DNA of 64,000 bases from contig NZ_MSRR01000019.1 in NCBI RefSeq assembly GCF_001956585.1, positions 62,001-126,000 on the forward strand, in the 5' to 3' direction. The notes beneath the pieces are model-generated. The model was not told the origin of the DNA. It ran no database searches and was given only the letters and a program-made list of their open reading frames with translations. The position numbers and the translations under genes are program-made. Below are positions 36,607-44,795 of the stretch, piece after piece. The DNA comes from Actinomyces naeslundii (GTDB taxonomy: Bacteria > Actinomycetota > Actinomycetes > Actinomycetales > Actinomycetaceae). Position 1 is the stretch's first letter. Each line of letters begins with the position of its first letter.

Positions 36607-37478
36607 GCGGGCTTGAGGCACGTGGTCTGACGCGCTCCCACCCGGGGCTCGACGGTGAGCATCACGTGGCGTTGCGTGGCGTGGACCTCAGCCTGGCGCC
36701 GGGGGAGAACGTGGCGCTGATCGGGCGCTCGGGGTGCGGGAAGACGACGCTGCTGCGGGCTCTGCTGCTGCTCGACTCCCCGGGCCCGCAGGACCGGGGC
36801 GAGGTGCTGCTGGACGGTGAGGCCGTGCGCAGGGGTGGTGCCCGGAGCCTACGAGCCTTTCGCCGGGCGGTGCAGTACGTGCCCCAGGACGCCGCCGCCA
36901 CGCTCGACCCGCGCCGCCCGGTACTGGCACAGGTGACCACCCCGCTGCGCACCCTGGGCGTGGTGCGTCATCGCGATGACGCCGATGCACGGGCTCGGCA
37001 GGTGCTGGAGAGCCTGGACGTACCGGCCGACATCTGGGGATCGCGGCCGCACGAGATCTCCGGGGGCCAGGCCCAGCGGGTCTCCATCGCCCGGGCCCTG
37101 GCCCTGTCGCCGCGCTACCTGCTGCTCGATGAGCCGGTCTCCGGGCTCGACCCGGCCCTGCGCCGCCAGACCCTCGACCTGCTTGCGGCCATCGAGGCCG
37201 AGCCCGACGCCGCCGCGAGCGACGAGGAGGAGCCCGCCGCCGAGGCCGGAGCCCGGCCCGCCCCGGCTGACTACTGCGCCCGGCCCGCCCCGGCCCTACT
37301 GGTGGTGTCGCACGACCTGGCCGCCGTCGCCCGTGTCTGTAGGCGCGCACTGGTCATGGACGACGGCGCCATTGTCGAGGACGCCCCCATGCACCACATC
37401 CTCACCCGACCCAGCCACCCGGCCACCCGCACCCTGCGCGACGCCGTTCCCACCCTGCCGACCGCAACAACCGGCTGA
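36603..37478 (+). CDS. Opp/Nik-type ABC importer ATPase 2
   Basis: 291 aa from ATG 36603, overlapping the previous stop by 4 bp. DppF/NikE-like: Walker A GRSGCGKTT (41-49), VQYVPQDAAATLDPRRPV, signature ISGGQAQRVSIARAL, Walker B YLLLDEPVSGLDP, H-loop LLVVSHDL. A 30-residue acidic/Ala/Pro insert (about 197-226, EAEPDAAASDEEEPAAE then ARPAPADYCARPAPA) sits between the D-loop and H-loop, where the fold is normally tight. Confidence 0.93.
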   Translation: MSGLEARGLTRSHPGLDGEHHVALRGVDLSLAPGENVALIGRSGCGKTTLLRALLLLDSPGPQDRGEVLLDGEAVRRGGARSLRAFRRAVQYVPQDAAATLDPRRPVLAQVTTPLRTLGVVRHRDDADARARQVLESLDVPADIWGSRPHEISGGQAQRVSIARALALSPRYLLLDEPVSGLDPALRRQTLDLLAAIEAEPDAAASDEEEPAAEAGARPAPADYCARPAPALLVVSHDLAAVARVCRRALVMDDGAIVEDAPMHHILTRPSHPATRTLRDAVPTLPTATTG

Positions 37479-37526
37479 CGACCGCCCCGACCGATGACAC
37501 CCCGACACAGGCCCGAAGGAGCATCC

Positions 37527-39083
37527 ATGTCATTGCCCGCCCCCGCCGTCACCCGCCGCCAGGTCCTCGCCGCCCTCGGCGTCGGAGCAGGCGCCGCCGC
37601 CATCGCCTCCTGCTCGCGCAGCTCCACCGGTGACGGCCGCATCCGACTGGCCATGTTCCACGCCCCCGAGAGCAAGCTCAACCCGCTCACCAACGACGGC
37701 TCCAAGCTCGTTCGCTGGTCCTGCGCCGAGAGCCTCACCACGCTCAACGCCGACGGCGACGCCCAGGAGCTGCTCGCCACCGCCTGGAAGCGGGAGGGCG
37801 AGACCACCTGGCGCCTCACCCTGCGCGAGGGTGTCACCTTCCACGACGGCACCGCCCTGAGCGCCGAGAACGCGGCCGCCGCCCTCACCTTCGCCGCCAC
37901 CGCCGCCAAGCCGCCGCGCGTCCTGGACGGAGTCAAGCTCACCGCGAAGGCCGACGGCAAGGACCTCCTCCTGACCACCGAGGCCCCCGACCCCCTCATG
38001 CCGCAGCGCCTGTCCAGTCCCCAGCTCGTCATCCTGTCCCCGGCCGCCTACCCCAGTTCCGCCGACGGCGCCATCGACCCCGTCGGCCACGGCACCGGCG
38101 CCTTCATCCTCAAGCAGGCCAACGGCTCCTCCGGTGCCACCCTGGAACGCAACGACAAGTACTGGGGCACGAAGGCCACCGCCCCCGGCATCGACGTCAC
38201 CTACGTTCCCGACGGCGCCGCCCGCGCCAACGCCCTGCGCACCGACACCGCTGACATCGTCGAAGCCCTCCCCGTCGCCCAGGTCGGCAACATCGACAAG
38301 AACCTTCTCCACGAGGTAGCCACCCCGCGCACCTCCACCCTCTACCTCAACACCCGCTCCGGCCCCTTCGCCGACCCCGCCCTGCGCGCCGCCGCCCGCA
38401 ATGCCGTCGACCCCGCCGCCCTCATCAAGACCGTCTTCGAGGGCCACGCCGACTCCCCCGTCGGGCTCCTGGGGCCGGCCGTGCCCTGGGCCGCCGAGCT
38501 GCGCGCCTGGAAGAAGGAGACCTACCCCGGAGCCTCGGGTGCGGCCGCCACCGGCAAGGTCCCCGGCGCCACCGCCGCCGGGACCGTCCCCGCCGGCACC
38601 GCCATCACCCTGGCCTCCTACACCGACCGCCCCGAGCTCGGAGAGATGGTCCCCCTCCTGGCCCAGCAGCTCGAGGCCGCCGGCTTCAAGGTCACCCAGG
38701 ACGTGCGCGAGTACAACCAGATCGAGTCCGAGGCCCTCGCCGGCAAGTTCCACGCCGTCCTCGTGTCGCGCTCCACCGTCCTGGACTCCGGCGACGCCGT
38801 CGCCTACATGACCGCCGACTTCTCCTCCTCCGGCTCCTACTCCATGAGCGGCCTGCACGACGAGAAGGTCGACGCCGCCATCTCCCAGGCCGCCGCCACG
38901 CAGCCCGGCGACGAGCGCCACAAGGCCATCATGGCCGCCGAGCAGGCCATCCTCGCCTCCGGCGCCGCCATCCCGCTGGCCCACGAGCGCCTCATCCAGG
39001 GCGAGGCCGCCGGAGTCACCGGCGCCCAGCGCGACCCGGGCGAGCGCGCCCTCATCACCTCGGCCACGACCGTGAAGAAGTGA
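37527..39083 (+). CDS. Family 5 (Opp/Nik) extracellular solute-binding lipoprotein
   Basis: 518 aa from ATG 37527 with GAAGGAG upstream. RR at 10-11 followed by a hydrophobic stretch and IASC (Cys29) make a lipoprotein signal, possibly Tat-dependent. The SBP_bac_5 pattern is present: ESLTTLNADGDAQELLATAWK, WRLTLREGVTFHDGTALSAENAAAAL, GTGAFILKQ, LERNDKYWG, DPALRAAARNAVDP. Family 5 proteins bind peptides, nickel or metal-metallophore complexes. The Zur-like boxes upstream make a zinc or zincophore ligand plausible, but this is inference. Confidence 0.92.
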   Translation: MSLPAPAVTRRQVLAALGVGAGAAAIASCSRSSTGDGRIRLAMFHAPESKLNPLTNDGSKLVRWSCAESLTTLNADGDAQELLATAWKREGETTWRLTLREGVTFHDGTALSAENAAAALTFAATAAKPPRVLDGVKLTAKADGKDLLLTTEAPDPLMPQRLSSPQLVILSPAAYPSSADGAIDPVGHGTGAFILKQANGSSGATLERNDKYWGTKATAPGIDVTYVPDGAARANALRTDTADIVEALPVAQVGNIDKNLLHEVATPRTSTLYLNTRSGPFADPALRAAARNAVDPAALIKTVFEGHADSPVGLLGPAVPWAAELRAWKKETYPGASGAAATGKVPGATAAGTVPAGTAITLASYTDRPELGEMVPLLAQQLEAAGFKVTQDVREYNQIESEALAGKFHAVLVSRSTVLDSGDAVAYMTADFSSSGSYSMSGLHDEKVDAAISQAAATQPGDERHKAIMAAEQAILASGAAIPLAHERLIQGEAAGVTGAQRDPGERALITSATTVKK

Positions 39084-40825
39084 GCGGCGTGCTCACTCGG
39101 CTCGCCGGGCGCCTGCGAACGGGCGACCTCGTCACCGGCATCTCGCGCCTGCTCGCCCTGGCCTGCCTCGTGGGTCTGGTGGGCATGCTGCCATGGCTCT
39201 CGGGCAAGGACCCGGCCCTGACGATCCTGCGCGCCACCTCCTCCGACCGGGAGCCCACACCGGAGGTCCTGGCATCCATCCGCAAGAGCATCGGGATCGA
39301 CGGCGGCCCCCTCCACGTCATCGGCCACTGGTTGGCCGGAGTGGCCCGCGGCGACCTGGGCCGCTCCTGGGTCTCGGGAGCCGACGTCGGCCCGGATGCC
39401 GTGGACGCCTTCGGAGTCTCCCTGAGCCTCATGGCCGCCGCGCTCGGCGTCGGGGTCGTCGTGGCCGCCGCACTGGTCCTGCCCGCCCTGCGCGACGGGC
39501 TGCGAGGGCGACCCCGGCCCCGCGGCGGCGCCGCATCCGCGGTCCTCATCTCCCTGCCCGAGTACCTCCTCGCCCCGATCCTCATGCTCGTCCTGGCCGT
39601 CTACCTCAGGATCCTGCCGCCCTTCGGGTGGGGCAGCCCCGAGAAGGTCATCATGCCGGCCCTCAGCCTGGGCCTGCCCACCGGCGGCTACCTCGGTGGA
39701 CTCGTCTCCGACGCCGTCACCGCCACCTTCTCCGAACGGTGGGTGGCCACCTGGTCCACCGCCGGCATCCGCGGCCGACCCCTGGCCGGAGCCGTCCTGC
39801 GGCGGGCCCTGGCACCACTGACCGGGCAGGTGGCGCTCGTCGTCGTCGCCCTGACCGGCGGCGCGGTCGCCGTGGAGAAGATCTTCGCCATCCCCGGGCT
39901 GGGGCGCGAGCTCCTGGACGCCGCCTCCGCCCAGGACGTGCCGGCCCTCCAGGCCCAGATCCTGCTGCTGCTCGCCCTGGCGCTGACCACCGGCGTCATC
40001 GCCGGAGCGGTCCGACGCCTCCTCATGGGGCGGGCCGCTGGGGCGGGCGGACTCACAGCACCGCCTCCGGTGGAGCACCCGGGGCGGGCTGCCCGCGTCA
40101 TCGCCGTCAGCGGTGCCGCCCTGCTGGCCCTCATGGTGGCCGTCGGGATTCGGCGCGACCCCTACGCCGTCGTCGCGGACAAGCTCGCGCAGCCCAGCGC
40201 CGCCCTCCCGCTGGGCGCCGACTCGCTCGGGCGCGACGTGCTGGCACGGGTCGCTCACGGGGCCGTGTCCACGGTGAGCGGCGCCGTCATCGTCACGGTG
40301 GTGTGCTTCGTCATCGCCCTGCTGGTGGGGCTGGCGCCGCGGGCCGCCACGGGCTTCATCGAGGTCGCCAACGCCGCCCCGCCGATCCTGGCCGGGCTCA
40401 TCGTCGCCGGCGTCTCCGGGCCCAGCGCCACGGGCGCTGCCATCGCCGTGGCCGGCGTCGGCTGGGCGCCGTTGGCCTCCCATGCCGCTGGGCTCGTCGC
40501 CGAGAGCCGTCAGCGACCCGACGTCCTTCTGGCACCGGTCCTGGGGGAGGGACGTGTGCGGATCGCCCTGACCCGGGTCCTGCCCGCCGTCATCGGGCCC
40601 CTGGCGCGACATGCGGCCTTGAGGCTCCCTGGCAAGGCCCTGGCCCTGGCCGGGCTCGGTTTCCTCGGTCTGGGGGCGCAGAGCCCCACTCCTGAGTGGG
40701 GACTGGTCCTGTCCGATGCCCTGCCTTATATCGAGCGGGCCCCCTGGGCCGTGGTCACACCGGCCGCCGCCCTCGTGGTCCTGTCGGTCACGGCAGTGGC
40801 CGCCTCCCGCAGCGCCAGGCGCTGA
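39080..40825 (+). CDS. Fused two-domain ABC importer permease (OppB-OppC/NikB-NikC fusion)
   Basis: 581 aa from GTG 39080, overlapping the previous stop by 4 bp. Residues about 1-315 form a NikB/OppB-like permease: LGRSWVSG, SLPEYLLAPILMLVLAVYLRILPPFGWG, ATWSTAGIRG, AVAVEKIFAIPGLGRELLDAA. Residues about 335-581 are NikC/OppC-like: LPLGADSLGRDVLARVAHGA, then a degenerate EAA-type loop VLGEGRVRIALTRVLPAVIGPL, and ALAGLGFLGLGAQSPTPEWGLVLSDALPYI. The two are normally separate genes. About twelve membrane segments in all. One chain would supply the whole channel for the two ATPases and the binding protein. Confidence 0.9.
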   Translation: MSGVLTRLAGRLRTGDLVTGISRLLALACLVGLVGMLPWLSGKDPALTILRATSSDREPTPEVLASIRKSIGIDGGPLHVIGHWLAGVARGDLGRSWVSGADVGPDAVDAFGVSLSLMAAALGVGVVVAAALVLPALRDGLRGRPRPRGGAASAVLISLPEYLLAPILMLVLAVYLRILPPFGWGSPEKVIMPALSLGLPTGGYLGGLVSDAVTATFSERWVATWSTAGIRGRPLAGAVLRRALAPLTGQVALVVVALTGGAVAVEKIFAIPGLGRELLDAASAQDVPALQAQILLLLALALTTGVIAGAVRRLLMGRAAGAGGLTAPPPVEHPGRAARVIAVSGAALLALMVAVGIRRDPYAVVADKLAQPSAALPLGADSLGRDVLARVAHGAVSTVSGAVIVTVVCFVIALLVGLAPRAATGFIEVANAAPPILAGLIVAGVSGPSATGAAIAVAGVGWAPLASHAAGLVAESRQRPDVLLAPVLGEGRVRIALTRVLPAVIGPLARHAALRLPGKALALAGLGFLGLGAQSPTPEWGLVLSDALPYIERAPWAVVTPAAALVVLSVTAVAASRSARR

Positions 40826-40888
40826 GACCTTGCAGCAGCGGGTGTGGTGAGGCGCGAGGGGCCGGCGCCACCGTGCACAAGAAACAGA

Positions 40889-40924
40889 GGCGGGCGCCAA
40901 CCGAAACATGGGTTGGCACCCGCC
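40889..40924. terminator. Hairpin between convergent importer operon and DUF4242 gene
   Basis: GGCGGG-C-GCCAACC (40889-40902) pairs with GGTTGGC-A-CCCGCC (40911-40924), with one internal C/A mismatch and an 8-nt loop. Probably serves both strands. Confidence 0.75.
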
Positions 40925-40943
40925 GTGTCTGTCGATCGGGACC

Positions 40944-41477
40944 TCAGCCCTCCAGGGCGTGGAGGCGGTCGATCGGGGTGGAGACGGCCTCGCGGGCGCG
41001 CACCACGGCCTCCTCGTCGGGGGCGTCGTAGAAGCACAGGCACTTGACCGTGTCCTCACGCACGTAGGTGCGCAGGAAGCTCACCTCCGGGACCTGGGCG
41101 TACTTGGGGGAGTTGGCCTTCTTGCGGGCCAGGTAGGTCTCCATCGAGATCTCCTCGGGGATGTCCCACTCCACGAGGTAGTCGGCCTTGCGGGCCAGGG
41201 CGCGCACGTCCTCGATCTGGGCGCCCACGAGGCGGACCTCGTCGGGGCCGGTGACCTCGGCGTCGGCCGCAGCGGACCGGACGGCCTCGGTCAGGGCGGT
41301 GACGTCGTCGGAGCCGAGCTCGACGACAGTGAAGATGCGCTCGTGGCTGGCGGTGACCTGCGACTCCAGGACGGAGGCGCCGGCGGCCTCAACGGCCTGA
41401 GAGATCCGGGCGATGAGGGCCTCGGCGGCCTCGCGTGACGGTGTTGCGGGGACGAGCTCGAAGAGCTGGAGCGACAT
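40944..41477 (-). CDS. DUF4242 (SCO4226-like) protein with a duplicated ferredoxin-like fold
   Basis: 177 aa from ATG 41477, with AAGGAG upstream. The C-terminal half (about 100-170: DYLVEWDIPEEISMETYLARKKANSP and TYVREDTVKCLCFYDAPDEEAVVRAREAV) is the DUF4242 signature of the Streptomyces nickel-binding protein SCO4226. The N-terminal half (FELVPATPSREAAEALIARISQAVEAAG, VTASHERIFTVVE) looks like a divergent second copy of the same fold. Its function is unknown; a metal role fits its position convergent with a putative metal importer, but this is only suggestive. Confidence 0.75.
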   Translation of the reverse strand: MSLQLFELVPATPSREAAEALIARISQAVEAAGASVLESQVTASHERIFTVVELGSDDVTALTEAVRSAAADAEVTGPDEVRLVGAQIEDVRALARKADYLVEWDIPEEISMETYLARKKANSPKYAQVPEVSFLRTYVREDTVKCLCFYDAPDEEAVVRAREAVSTPIDRLHALEG

Positions 41478-41766
41478 GACGGCTCCTTTCCGTAGGGTGT
41501 GCATACCAACCTTGCGGTCCATCCGAATTATTCCCGCCGGATCCCGTGAGCTGATGATGTGCTCGCTCTGCGGACTCCCATAGGCATGAATATTTCTAGA
41601 TATAGACAGTTATGGGAGGTGTTGGTCGCCAGTGCTGGTGTGAGCCTCCTCCGGCTCTGCGCACAGTTGTGCGTCGCCGGGCCTTGACGCTCCGGGTGCG
41701 CCGGCGGGTAGAGCAAGGTGGCCTGGCGGTTTTGTTACGTCGGTTTTGAGGAGGTCGGCCTGAGAA

Positions 41767-41886
41767 TGTCCAAATCGGTGACAAAGACCCGAAACAGGTC
41801 CAAGGCGTCAGATAAGAACCGCATGATTTCAACGTTTCTGCGCGCGATTTACCGACATCGGAGCTCCTTTGTCACCGATTTGGACA
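41767..41886. repeat. 120-bp inverted-repeat element, copy A
   Basis: Begins TGTCCAAATCGGTGACAAAG and ends with its exact reverse complement, a perfect 20-bp terminal inverted repeat; pairing continues four bases outward (AGAA/TTCT). The interior is unrelated to flanking genes but shares AACCGCATGATT (offset 51-62) and GCTCCTTTGTCACCGATT with copy B at 58416-58535, which has the same total length. There is no transposase, so it is MITE-like, or a structured RNA/DNA element. A short open frame crosses it here, but the equivalent frame in copy B has stops, so it is not coding. Confidence 0.8.
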
Positions 41887-41917
41887 TTCTGAGCCCTTCG
41901 TCGCGATCAGCGGCCGA

Positions 41918-42304
41918 TCAGTTCTCGGTCCGGGGCGCGCTTCGGGGCGTGTTGTCAACCAGTTCAGCAAGCTGAAGGCGTGCCTCGGCCTCGATGGCAG
42001 CCGTGTCGTACTCGGCTCGCTCGGCCTCGGCCATCGAGGCCAGCGACTCCTGCCTGACCTGCTCCCACGAGGATGTGGCCGTGAAGCTGACTGATGCGGC
42101 GCGCATGATCTTCCCCGTTCTTCTCTTCAATACGCTGGCTGGCCTCATGAGCGGCAGCGCGCCTGGAGCGCGGGACCTCAGCTTCTTCGTTTTTGGCTCC
42201 CTCTTATAGAGGAATTCAGCGTCCTGGTGCTCATATGCCTCGTGCGCAACACGTGCGTGCGCCAGCGCCGGCTTGAGCCAGGCGGCGCCTTGCCCGTTAC
42301 GCTG
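41918..42304 (-). pseudogene. Antitoxin-like (Xre/HigA N-terminal) remnant
   Basis: An open frame of 128 codons with no start at its 5' end, bounded by TGA at 42305-42307. The middle and end read SFTATSSWEQVRQESLASMAEAERAEY then DTAAIEAEARLQLAELVDN. This resembles the helical N-terminus that precedes the HTH in Xre-type antitoxins (the ELAELV position), but the HTH is missing and the frame stops 32 bp from the 120-bp element. The upstream part (AYEHQDAEFLYKREPKTKKLRSRA) is not recognised. A decayed toxin-antitoxin fragment is the best guess. Confidence 0.4.
42298..42303 (+). promoter_or_regulatory. Candidate -10 for leaderless ilvA transcript
   Basis: TACGCT ends 7 nt before GTG 42311, the spacing of leaderless actinobacterial mRNAs. 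TTGAGC at 42273-42278 could be the -35 (19-nt spacer). No Shine-Dalgarno sequence precedes the start. Confidence 0.5.
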
Positions 42305-42310
42305 TCACTC

Positions 42311-43876
42311 GTGAATGAGCTCGACAGCGTCAGCAGCAACGGAACCCCGGCCTGGGACAGCGCCCGCTACCTGCGGGAGATCCTCAAGGCCCCCGTCTAC
42401 GAGGCGGCCGAGCACACGCCGCTCCAGGAGATGCCCGCCCTGTCAGCCCGCCTGGGCAACACTGTCGAGGTCAAGCGCGAGGACCTCCAGGCCGTCCACT
42501 CCTTCAAGATCCGCGGCGCCTACAACGCGATGCGCTCCCTGAGCGCGGCCGAGCGCGAGCGGGGCGTCGTCACCGCCTCGGCCGGCAACCACGCCCAGGG
42601 CGTGGCCCGCTCCGCCGCCCTGCTGGGGATCAGCGCCATCATCGTCATGCCCACCGTCACCCCGCAGATCAAGGTCGACGCCGTTCGCGCCCTGGGCGGC
42701 GAGGTCCGCCTCCACGGCGACAACTTCGACGCCGCCAAGGCCGAGGCCACCCGCCTGGCCGAGGCCGAGGGCTACTCCTACATCGCCCCCTTCGACGACC
42801 CCCGCGTCATCGCCGGCCAGGGCACCATCGGCCTGGAGCTCATCCAGCAGGACGCCCACCTCGACCGCGTCTTCGTGCCCGTGGGCGGCGGGGGCCTGGC
42901 CGCCGGCGTCGCCGTCCTCATCAAGCAGCTCATGCCCGCCGTCAAGGTCATCGGCGTCGAGCACGAGGAGTCGGCCTGTCTCAAGGCCGCCCTCCTGGGT
43001 GGCGAGCCCATCACCCTGCACCACGTGGGCCTGTTCGCCGAAGGGGTGGCCGTGCGCCGCATCGGCGAGGAGACCTTCCGCATGTGCCGGGCCCTGCTCG
43101 ACGACGTCGTCACCGTCTCCTCCGACGAGACCTCTGCCGCCGTACGCGACATCTTCGATGACGTGCGCGCCATCTCCGAGCCCTCCGGGGCCCTGGCCCT
43201 GGCCGGTCTCAAGCGCTACGCCGCTGAGCACCACCTGTCCGGCGAGCGCCTCGCCTTCGTCCTGTCCGGTGCCAACCTCAACTTCCACCAGTTGCGCTAC
43301 ATCTCCGAGCGCAGCGAGATCGGTGAGCAGCGCGAGGCCATCCTCGGGGTCACCATTCCCGAGGAGCAGGGTTCCTTCCTGCGTTTCGCCTCGGTCCTGG
43401 GCGCCCGCTCGGTCACCGAGTTCAACTACCGGCTCTCCGCGGCCCGTGCCGCCACCGACCCCGCCCGCATCTTCGTGGGCGTGCGCATCGCCCGCCGCCA
43501 GGAGCGTGCCGAGATCGTGGCGGACCTGGAGGAGGCCGGCTACGACGTCATCGACCTCACCGACGACGAGCTCGCCAAGGTCCACGTGCGCTCCATGATC
43601 GGCGGGCGCGCCACCCCGGGCGTGCCCGAGCGCCTCTTCTCCTTCCTCTTCCCCGAGTCTCCCGGGGCGCTGGCCCACTTCCTGGAGGTCCTGGGTACCC
43701 GCTGGAACATCACCCTGTTCCACTACCGCACCGACGGTGCCGACTACGGCCGCATCCTGTGCGCCTTCGCGGCCGGGCCCGACGACGTCGAGCTGACCGA
43801 GCACATGGACCGGCTCGGCTACTCCTACAACGAGGAGACCACCGACCCCGCCTTCCGCTTCTTCCTGGCCCGTTGA
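42311..43876 (+). CDS. ilvA: Threonine ammonia-lyase, biosynthetic
   Basis: 521 aa from GTG 42311. Makes 2-oxobutyrate from threonine, the first committed step to isoleucine. PLP Lys66 lies in VHSFKIRGAYNAM, SAGNHAQGVA follows, and the phosphate loop is VGGGGLAAGV. The C-terminus (about 340-521) holds two ACT-like regulatory domains (EQREAILGVTIPEEQGSFLRFASVL, then RLFSFLFPESPGALAHFLEVLG), so it should be feedback-inhibited by isoleucine. Full-length biosynthetic form. Confidence 0.96.
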   Translation: MNELDSVSSNGTPAWDSARYLREILKAPVYEAAEHTPLQEMPALSARLGNTVEVKREDLQAVHSFKIRGAYNAMRSLSAAERERGVVTASAGNHAQGVARSAALLGISAIIVMPTVTPQIKVDAVRALGGEVRLHGDNFDAAKAEATRLAEAEGYSYIAPFDDPRVIAGQGTIGLELIQQDAHLDRVFVPVGGGGLAAGVAVLIKQLMPAVKVIGVEHEESACLKAALLGGEPITLHHVGLFAEGVAVRRIGEETFRMCRALLDDVVTVSSDETSAAVRDIFDDVRAISEPSGALALAGLKRYAAEHHLSGERLAFVLSGANLNFHQLRYISERSEIGEQREAILGVTIPEEQGSFLRFASVLGARSVTEFNYRLSAARAATDPARIFVGVRIARRQERAEIVADLEEAGYDVIDLTDDELAKVHVRSMIGGRATPGVPERLFSFLFPESPGALAHFLEVLGTRWNITLFHYRTDGADYGRILCAFAAGPDDVELTEHMDRLGYSYNEETTDPAFRFFLAR

Positions 43877-44095
43877 TCCGTGAAAAATGGGGCCTCCCGG
43901 CACCCTGAAGGCAGGGGGTGGAGCGGCTGGGCCCGTTGTGGCAGGTATCATGCAATAAGGGGTCGCTGCCTCTGTTGGAGTTCCCATAGAATTGTTGATG
44001 ATTCATTTGTCGCGGCCGGGCGTGCCGTGATTGCGTAGAGCGGCCTCCACCTGACGCGATCCCGGCCCGGCCTCCCTTTGACCAGGAGAAATAAC

Positions 44096-44650
44096 ATGAC
44101 CCGTCTTGCCGTCGTCGTCGGTTCCGTCCGCCCCAACCGTGTGGGCGGCTCCATCGCCCAGTGGGTGGTCGACCAGGCCAACGAGATCGAAGGCGTCGAG
44201 GCCGAGATCGTCGACATCGCCTCCTTCAACCTGCCCCTGTTCTCCGAGGAGGTCCCCCCGCGCATGGCCGTCCCCAGCGACCCGGCCGGCGCCGCCTTCG
44301 ACGCAGCCCTGAAGTCCTTCGACGCGCTGATCTTCGTCACCCCCGAGTACAACTTCTCCATCCCTGGCGCACTGAAGAACGCCATCGACTTCCTCCAGCC
44401 CGGCGCCGTGGCCAACAAGGGCGTGGGCGTGGTCGGCTACTCCTACAGCGTCGGCATCCGCGCCGTCAGCCACCTCCAGCAGATCCTCCAGGGCATGGGC
44501 GCCACCGTCGTGGCCTCCAACGTGTTCCTGTCGCTCAACACCGACTTCGCCGACGGCGCCTTCTCGCCGGCCTCCTTCCACGACCCCGAGGTCCCGGCCA
44601 TGGTGCGCGACGTCGTCGCCCACTCCGACGCCCTGGCCTCCCTGCGCTGA
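44096..44650 (+). CDS. NADPH-dependent FMN reductase
   Basis: 184 aa from ATG 44096 (AGGAGAAATAAC upstream). Flavodoxin-like: VVVGSVRPNRVGGSIAQWV (phosphate loop), PLFSEEVPPRM, FVTPEYNFSIPGALKNAIDFL (the FMN-binding PEYN motif). Reduces flavins, quinones or metal oxyanions in this family; the physiological acceptor is unknown. Confidence 0.93.
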   Translation: MTRLAVVVGSVRPNRVGGSIAQWVVDQANEIEGVEAEIVDIASFNLPLFSEEVPPRMAVPSDPAGAAFDAALKSFDALIFVTPEYNFSIPGALKNAIDFLQPGAVANKGVGVVGYSYSVGIRAVSHLQQILQGMGATVVASNVFLSLNTDFADGAFSPASFHDPEVPAMVRDVVAHSDALASLR

Positions 44651-44795
44651 AGGCGCGGAACTCGGCTGACCAGCTGAACCGGAGGACGCCAGTCCACCAC
44701 GTCGCCGTCGGCGGTACCTGCGGGTGCCCCGGCGGCGACGTCGTTCGTGCTGCGGCTGCCGGGTCTCGGATCAGCGGGTGGGTAGGGTTTCCATC

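Larger units (their letters stand above)
41478..42310. other. Decayed intergenic region
   Basis: 833 bp without a functional gene. It holds the DUF4242 promoter side, a 120-bp inverted-repeat element (41767-41886), a broken antitoxin-like reading frame (41918-42304, reverse) and the ilvA promoter. The stretch 41550-41620 and the element itself are markedly more AT-rich than the genome around them. Confidence 0.6.

Noticed and set aside
41718-41975. An 85-codon forward frame across copy A of the 120-bp element (peptide beginning MAWRFCYVGF)
   Set aside because: Its middle is simply the two inverted arms translated; the aligned frame in copy B contains stops, so no coding selection.
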